Below are positions 6,879-9,110 of a stretch of 9,110 nucleotides of DNA, in pieces. Position 1 is the first letter of the stretch; every line of letters begins with the position of its first letter. The DNA comes from Candidatus Solincola jinzensis (GTDB lineage: Bacteria > Actinomycetota > Geothermincolia > Geothermincolales > RBG-13-55-18). Below the pieces are notes generated by a model, which had not been told where the DNA came from, searched no databases, and was given only the letters and a program-made list of their open reading frames with translations. The stretch is taken from positions 1 through 9,110 of the forward strand of contig JACVJG010000079.1 of assembly GCA_015711875.1 (NCBI GenBank). The letters run 5' to 3'. The position numbers were made by a program, and so were the translations under genes.

Positions 6879-7276
6879 ATGCCCTGATGGGCACTACATG
6901 CCGCTAGCCTCGCCATTTTCATCCAAATCATGGTAACACATGGGCTCGCCCGGCAGCGGATTCCGGAGAGGGGAAGTTCCTGGCCTGGCGCTCGCCCACA
7001 CCGCATCGATACCCGAACTCGAAAGCGCTGTTTTCGGGCTTCTCGATCACGCGGCCGCTCGCTTCACATGATAACTAAAGCGGTCGTTTTTAGCTCATGC
7101 ATCCCATCGACCCCTTTATCGATGCCTCCCCTGCCCGCCGTCCGTCGGTCGCCCGCAGCGCATGGTGTTCATCGCAGCACAACCGTCGAAGGAAAGCCAT
7201 CTAGAGTAAAAATCGGCTACCAGAAGACCACATCCTGATGAGGGAAACTTTTTTATGCCCTGATGGAGACTATGCC
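6879..7276. repeat. Diverged direct-repeat pair ATGCCCTGATGG-n2-ACTA-(n2)-TGCC
   Basis: Copy 1 lies at 6879-6902 and copy 2 at 7255-7276, 376 bp apart. The first 12 bases are identical; ACTA and TGCC follow in both, with a 2-nt length difference. Copy 1 also contains the perfect palindrome TGCCC-TGAT-GGGCA (6880-6893), which copy 2 lacks. Copy 1 is in the leader of the SDR gene, ~43-57 nt before its ATG. They could be binding sites of one regulator or ends of a small decayed element. Confidence 0.45.
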
Positions 7277-7548
7277 AGAGGAGGTACTGCTGCTGCAAGC
7301 TGGACTCCTTTCGCTTGCTTTACTGGTACTTAACAAACGATATGGTAGTCCAGACCGTTAAGAAGTATACAGGCGTTTTAAGACGGGACCTCTTCGCCGG
7401 GTGCTTTTCGGGTGGAAAAAGGACGGGCAAGGCTAATGAGTCGAGGTATCGTCGGGACGTGGTGTCTGCTTTTTCCGGGGAGCGACAATCATATTTTCTA
7501 GCGCTAAGGATGCATGCGGAGATGATGGTGAGTTTTTCCAGGTAAAAG

Positions 7549-7601
7549 GGTCCGTGATTTGCGGGACCGCAATAGGGTAAAATCCTTGCAGGGGGGTTAC
7601 C
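7549..7601 (+). promoter_or_regulatory. Tandem small hairpins upstream of the DUF11 gene
   Basis: GGTCC (7549-7553) pairs with GGACC (7564-7568). Next, GGTAA (7576-7580) pairs with TTACC (7597-7601), with inner CC/GG pairing across a small internal loop. A TAAAAT -10-like box (7578-7583) overlaps the second hairpin but has no good -35. No known riboswitch family is recognised. Stability is modest and chance pairing is possible. Confidence 0.25.
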
Positions 7602-7701
7602 GTAATAGCCTGGCGTCAACAAGGCCGGAGGCGTGCCGAAGATGTCGAGGAAGGTTCGCCCTCTGGATAGTCGTGTTTGAAGCGCGAGAAAAGGGGATGA
7701 G

Positions 7702-9110
7702 ATGAGAAGGAAGGTAGCAGCGTATGCGCTTATCGCCTGCCTGGCGATCACCCTCATGATTTCACCGGTATTCTCCCGGAGGGCCTCCGGGGCGCCTCTC
7801 CCGGAGGTTTACAAGGTGGCCATGGACGCCAACGGCGGGGATGTGGCCGCGGGCGATGTCATCACTTACTTCATCACCATGGCAAACCGGGGGGACGCTC
7901 CCATACCGGACACCGCGGGGAGCGAGTTCGAGGACCCCATCCCCGCAAACACCGTCTACGTGCCGCTGTCCGCCCAGGTGATCCAGGGAGGAGGGACGGT
8001 TTCCTATGACCTGCCCGACAACATGGTCACCTGGACCGGGGCCATCCAGCCGGGAGTCGAGAACGCGGTGGTGATCTCCTTCAGCGTTATGCTCTCCAAC
8101 ACCCTGCCAGACGGCGCAGTAGTGGCCAACCAGGGAACCCTGCGCTGGGACGCGGACGGCGACGGCACCAAGGAGAGCGCCGAGCCATCCGACGACCCCC
8201 GCACTCTCCAGACGGATGACGACGCCACGCGGGTGGTGGTGGGTCAATCCCTGGGCAACGTCTCCGCCTGGAAGACGGCCTCAGACACCAACGGTGGCTC
8301 CCTGCTGCCGGGCGAGAGCATCCGCTACGACCTTGTGCTTGGAAACGCAAACCCAGCGCCCCTAAAGGCGCGCCTCGTCGACCCCATACCTGCGCGCACT
8401 TCCTACGTGGCCGGCAGCGCACAGGCCCTGGACGTCAACGGCGACCCGGCGGGAAACATCTCCTATGATCCCGCCAATGGCCGACTGCTTTGGGAGGGCG
8501 ACATCGCGGCCACCGGTTTGGTCTTTGTGACATTTCAGGTAAACGTGGACGCGGGCACAGCGGCGGGAACGGTCATCTCCAACCAGGGCACCCTGCGATA
8601 CGACTCCGACGGCAACGGCAGCCTGGACAAGGAGATGCCCACAGACGACCCCAGGACCAGCGAAGCGGACGACCCCACCTTGATCACCGTGTCCACCCCC
8701 GCCGTGCAGACCTGGTTCCTGGCGGAGGGCTCCACGGGGGGCGGCATGGAGACATGGCTGCTGGTACAGAACCCCGGCCAGGAAGCGGCGCACGTGACGG
8801 TCATCCTGCAGACGGGAGAGGGGCCGCAAGGGGACCCGGATCTTACCAACGTGGAGATACCCGCCGCCTCGCGCCGCACCTTCAACCTCGGAAGCTACGT
8901 GACCGATTTCAACCTCTCCGCGCAGGTGAACTGCCTTGACGGCGAGGTTATCTGCGAGCGTGCCATGTACGGCGACGGCAGGGCCTGGGCGCATGATTCC
9001 ATCGGGGTGACCGCTCCCGCCGCCGACTGGTACCTGGCGGAGGGCTCCACGGGGGGCGGCATGGAGACCTTCGTGCTCATACAGAACCCGGGGCCGGAAG
9101 CGGCCACGGT
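7702..9110 (+). CDS. Secreted DUF11 protein with 105-residue LAEGST repeats, C-terminus beyond the window
   Basis: 469 codons are visible without a stop. Residues 1-31 are a signal peptide: Arg2-Arg3-Lys4, a hydrophobic core (~5-24), and likely cleavage after S-G-A at 31. Two DUF11-like beta-sandwich units follow (~36-180 and ~189-330); each ends in NQGTLR(W/Y)D, an Asp-rich loop (D-A-D-G-D-G at 150, D-S-D-G-N-G at 301) and D-D-P-R-T. The Asp loops resemble calcium-binding loops. From Trp338 a second repeat type begins, WFLAEGSTGGGMETW then LLVQNPG, and recurs at Trp443. DUF11 is common in surface and adhesin-like proteins, so extracellular display is inferred; no enzyme motif is seen. ATG 7702 follows a purine-rich AAAAGGGGATGAG. 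The nearby ATG 7697 is out of frame. The anchor, if any, lies outside the window. Confidence 0.9.
   Translation, partial: MRRKVAAYALIACLAITLMISPVFSRRASGAPLPEVYKVAMDANGGDVAAGDVITYFITMANRGDAPIPDTAGSEFEDPIPANTVYVPLSAQVIQGGGTVSYDLPDNMVTWTGAIQPGVENAVVISFSVMLSNTLPDGAVVANQGTLRWDADGDGTKESAEPSDDPRTLQTDDDATRVVVGQSLGNVSAWKTASDTNGGSLLPGESIRYDLVLGNANPAPLKARLVDPIPARTSYVAGSAQALDVNGDPAGNISYDPANGRLLWEGDIAATGLVFVTFQVNVDAGTAAGTVISNQGTLRYDSDGNGSLDKEMPTDDPRTSEADDPTLITVSTPAVQTWFLAEGSTGGGMETWLLVQNPGQEAAHVTVILQTGEGPQGDPDLTNVEIPAASRRTFNLGSYVTDFNLSAQVNCLDGEVICERAMYGDGRAWAHDSIGVTAPAADWYLAEGSTGGGMETFVLIQNPGPEAAT
8719..9068 (+). repeat. Tandem 315-bp (105-codon) repeat in the surface protein gene
   Basis: A 35-bp stretch is identical at 8719-8753 and 9034-9068, exactly 315 bp apart and in frame. 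It encodes L-A-E-G-S-T-G-G-G-M-E-T in both copies, followed by similar L-(V/I)-Q-N-P-G sequence. Near-identity at DNA level suggests recent duplication or gene conversion between units. The second unit is cut by the window edge. Confidence 0.9.

Larger units (their letters stand above)
6837..7701. other. 865-bp region without a convincing gene
   Basis: Open frames here (for example 6930-7238 plus, 7315-7545 plus and 7320-7757 minus) have no recognisable family, lack good ribosome sites or overlap the real start at 7702. The stretch ~7200-7560 is more AT-rich than the genes around it. It contains a diverged direct-repeat pair, small inverted repeats (CCCGAA/TTCGGG at 7012-7038, CATCGA/TCGATG at 7105-7124) and hairpins just before the DUF11 gene. 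It may be regulatory sequence for both flanking genes or a decayed gene; neither can be shown. Confidence 0.55.

Noticed and set aside
7300..7353. CTGGACT/AGTCCAG 7-bp inverted repeat 40 bp apart, as a possible element end
   Set aside because: Inverted repeats of this size and spacing are expected many times by chance in 9 kb, and no transposase or target duplication is present.
7540..7701. Possible riboswitch (c-di-GMP or c-di-AMP type) before the secreted protein gene
   Set aside because: The conserved cores of those classes (for example GACGCAAAGC of the c-di-GMP type) are absent; only small generic hairpins are seen.
7320..7757. 145-codon minus-strand open frame upstream of the DUF11 gene
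   Set aside because: It overlaps the signal-peptide region of the real plus-strand gene, has no recognisable domain, and has no supporting ribosome site that I could see.

Overview
The window reads as a high-GC bacterial chromosome, most likely Actinomycetota. This is inferred from three things: a DivIVA-family protein, strongly GC-rich codon use, and a secreted DUF11 protein with 'LAEGST...QNPG' repeats of a kind I associate with little-studied actinobacterial lineages. No rRNA, tRNA, CRISPR array, insertion sequence or phage gene was seen. The placement rests on protein family alone and could be wrong at class level.

Layout. 1-3461 (minus): the first ~1153 codons of a giant HEAT-repeat (PBS-lyase-HEAT-like) scaffold protein that continues beyond the left edge. 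3462-3947: a divergent intergenic region with an AT-rich promoter island, an 8-bp palindrome and a long imperfect stem (3777-3843) upstream of divIVA. 3948-4607 (plus): a DivIVA-domain coiled-coil protein, closed by a clear intrinsic terminator (4622-4653). 4654-5131: non-coding, with two perfect hairpins. 5132-5953 (plus): a NodB-type polysaccharide deacetylase, probably membrane-anchored. 6000-6836 (minus): a classical short-chain dehydrogenase/reductase, convergent with the deacetylase. 6837-7701: an 865-bp region without a convincing gene, holding a diverged pair of ~22-bp direct repeats and small hairpins. 7702-9110 (plus): the N-terminal 469 residues of a secreted surface protein with two DUF11 units followed by 105-residue 'LAEGST' repeats, running off the right edge.

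How the genes relate. No operon is visible: genes are divergent or convergent, or separated by a terminator. A loose envelope theme (DivIVA for polar growth or septum, a cell-wall/polysaccharide deacetylase, a secreted repeat protein) is inference. The SDR looks like ordinary metabolism.

The most unusual items are the modular build of the HEAT protein, with five solenoid blocks of 8, 7, 5, 4 and 3 repeats and a recurring Trp-marked junction, and the long structured element in front of divIVA. I did not find a convincing new multi-gene system.
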